DNA of 13,460 nucleotides from Natrialbaceae archaeon Tc-Br11_E2g1 (GTDB lineage: Archaea > Halobacteriota > Halobacteria > Halobacteriales > Natrialbaceae), in contig LKNC01000045.1 of assembly GCA_001564255.1 (NCBI GenBank), positions 1 to 13,460 on the forward strand, given 5' to 3'. The notes below the pieces were generated by a model. The model worked only from the letters and a program-made list of their open reading frames with translations. It was not told where the DNA came from and made no database searches. Both the position numbers and the translations under genes were made by a program. The stretch's first letter is position 1; each line of letters begins with the position of its first letter. Positions 13,270 to 13,460 of this stretch are shown piece by piece.

Positions 13270-13460
13270 TACTCGAGTGACGCCGGTCCGATACCGTCGT
13301 TCCAGCGGAGGTCGCCGTCGATCAGTACCGGGAGCCCGGTCCACGTCAGGTACTCACGGACGTCGGCTTCGGCGACGGACGCGGCCCGAACGTTGCCGGC
13401 GGTGAGGTGTCTGTCCTCGACCGACGGGAGGTTCGAGGCAGTCGTCGAGCCGAGTCTGTA
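13269..13460 (-). CDS. 3' end of an unrecognised gene entering from the right edge
   Basis: The minus frame is open from the right edge to a TAG at 13269-13271, giving the last 63 residues of a protein whose start lies outside the window. The fragment has an acidic haloarchaeal composition and strong third-position GC. It reads VRAASVAEADVREYLTWTG, then LPVLIDGDLRWNDGIGPASL at the C-terminus. I do not recognise the family. No membrane segment, metal-binding motif or nucleotide-binding loop is visible in this part. A hairpin with a T5 tract follows the stop codon, supporting this as a true gene end. The divergent or convergent relation to the small protein gene is convergent, with 151 bases between stop codons. 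Confidence 0.7.
   Translation of the reverse strand, partial: YRLGSTTASNLPSVEDRHLTAGNVRAASVAEADVREYLTWTGLPVLIDGDLRWNDGIGPASLE

Noticed and set aside
13009..13344. Minus-strand frame across the small protein and the right-edge gene end
   Set aside because: It overlaps the right-edge gene in another frame and the terminator-like hairpin, and the product is a basic shadow sequence.
1..13460. Mobile elements, CRISPR arrays, tRNA or rRNA genes
   Set aside because: No transposase or integrase motifs, no regularly spaced repeats, and no tRNA-like or rRNA-like conserved segments were seen on reading both strands.

Overview
The window looks like chromosomal DNA from a halophilic archaeon (class Halobacteria). 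The DNA is GC-rich. The predicted proteins are very acidic (Asp/Glu-rich, few Lys). Most genes have no Shine-Dalgarno sequence and instead show an AT-rich TATA-like box about 25-30 bases before the start codon, as expected for leaderless haloarchaeal mRNAs. Several protein types are typical of the group: HalX domains, Tat-dependent lipoproteins, a 7TM-PAS histidine kinase, and a very small conserved-looking hydrophobic protein. No rRNA, tRNA, CRISPR array, insertion sequence or integrase was found.

Layout, left to right. Bases 1-183 hold no supportable gene. A divergent regulatory pair follows: an HxlR-type DNA-binding protein fused to a degenerate receiver and a HalX domain (184-993, minus), and a receiver fused to a histidine-kinase-like module that has lost its phospho-accepting histidine (1106-2206, plus). 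Two tandem paralogous Tat lipoproteins come next (2291-3067 and 3185-3928, plus), each with its own promoter. A complete 7TM-PAS-HisKA-HATPase sensor kinase (4016-5740, minus) is divergent from a secreted subtilisin-family protease with a C-terminal membrane anchor (5869-7248, plus). The protease gene runs tail-to-tail into, and overlaps by 14 bases, a gene for an unrecognised polytopic membrane protein (7235-8209, minus). Upstream of that on the same strand is a 1156-residue Tat-exported protein with a transglutaminase-like fold and a von Willebrand A domain (8300-11770, minus). Divergent from it is a DUF368/PopT-type polyprenyl-phosphate translocase candidate (11893-12828, plus). A 44-residue protein (12983-13117, plus) and the 3' end of a gene entering from the right edge (13269-13460, minus) close the window.

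Two themes emerge, both inferred from proximity. One is signalling: an intact kinase lies within 5 kb of two receiver proteins that have no kinase of their own, so the three could form a phosphorelay with the HxlR protein as DNA-binding output. The other is the cell envelope: two lipoproteins, an anchored protease, a Tat-exported transglutaminase/vWA protein with a membrane partner, and a lipid-carrier flippase candidate. The best candidates for something undescribed are the transglutaminase-fold/vWA protein, in which the catalytic cysteine position appears to be proline, together with its membrane neighbour; and the HxlR-receiver-HalX fusion.
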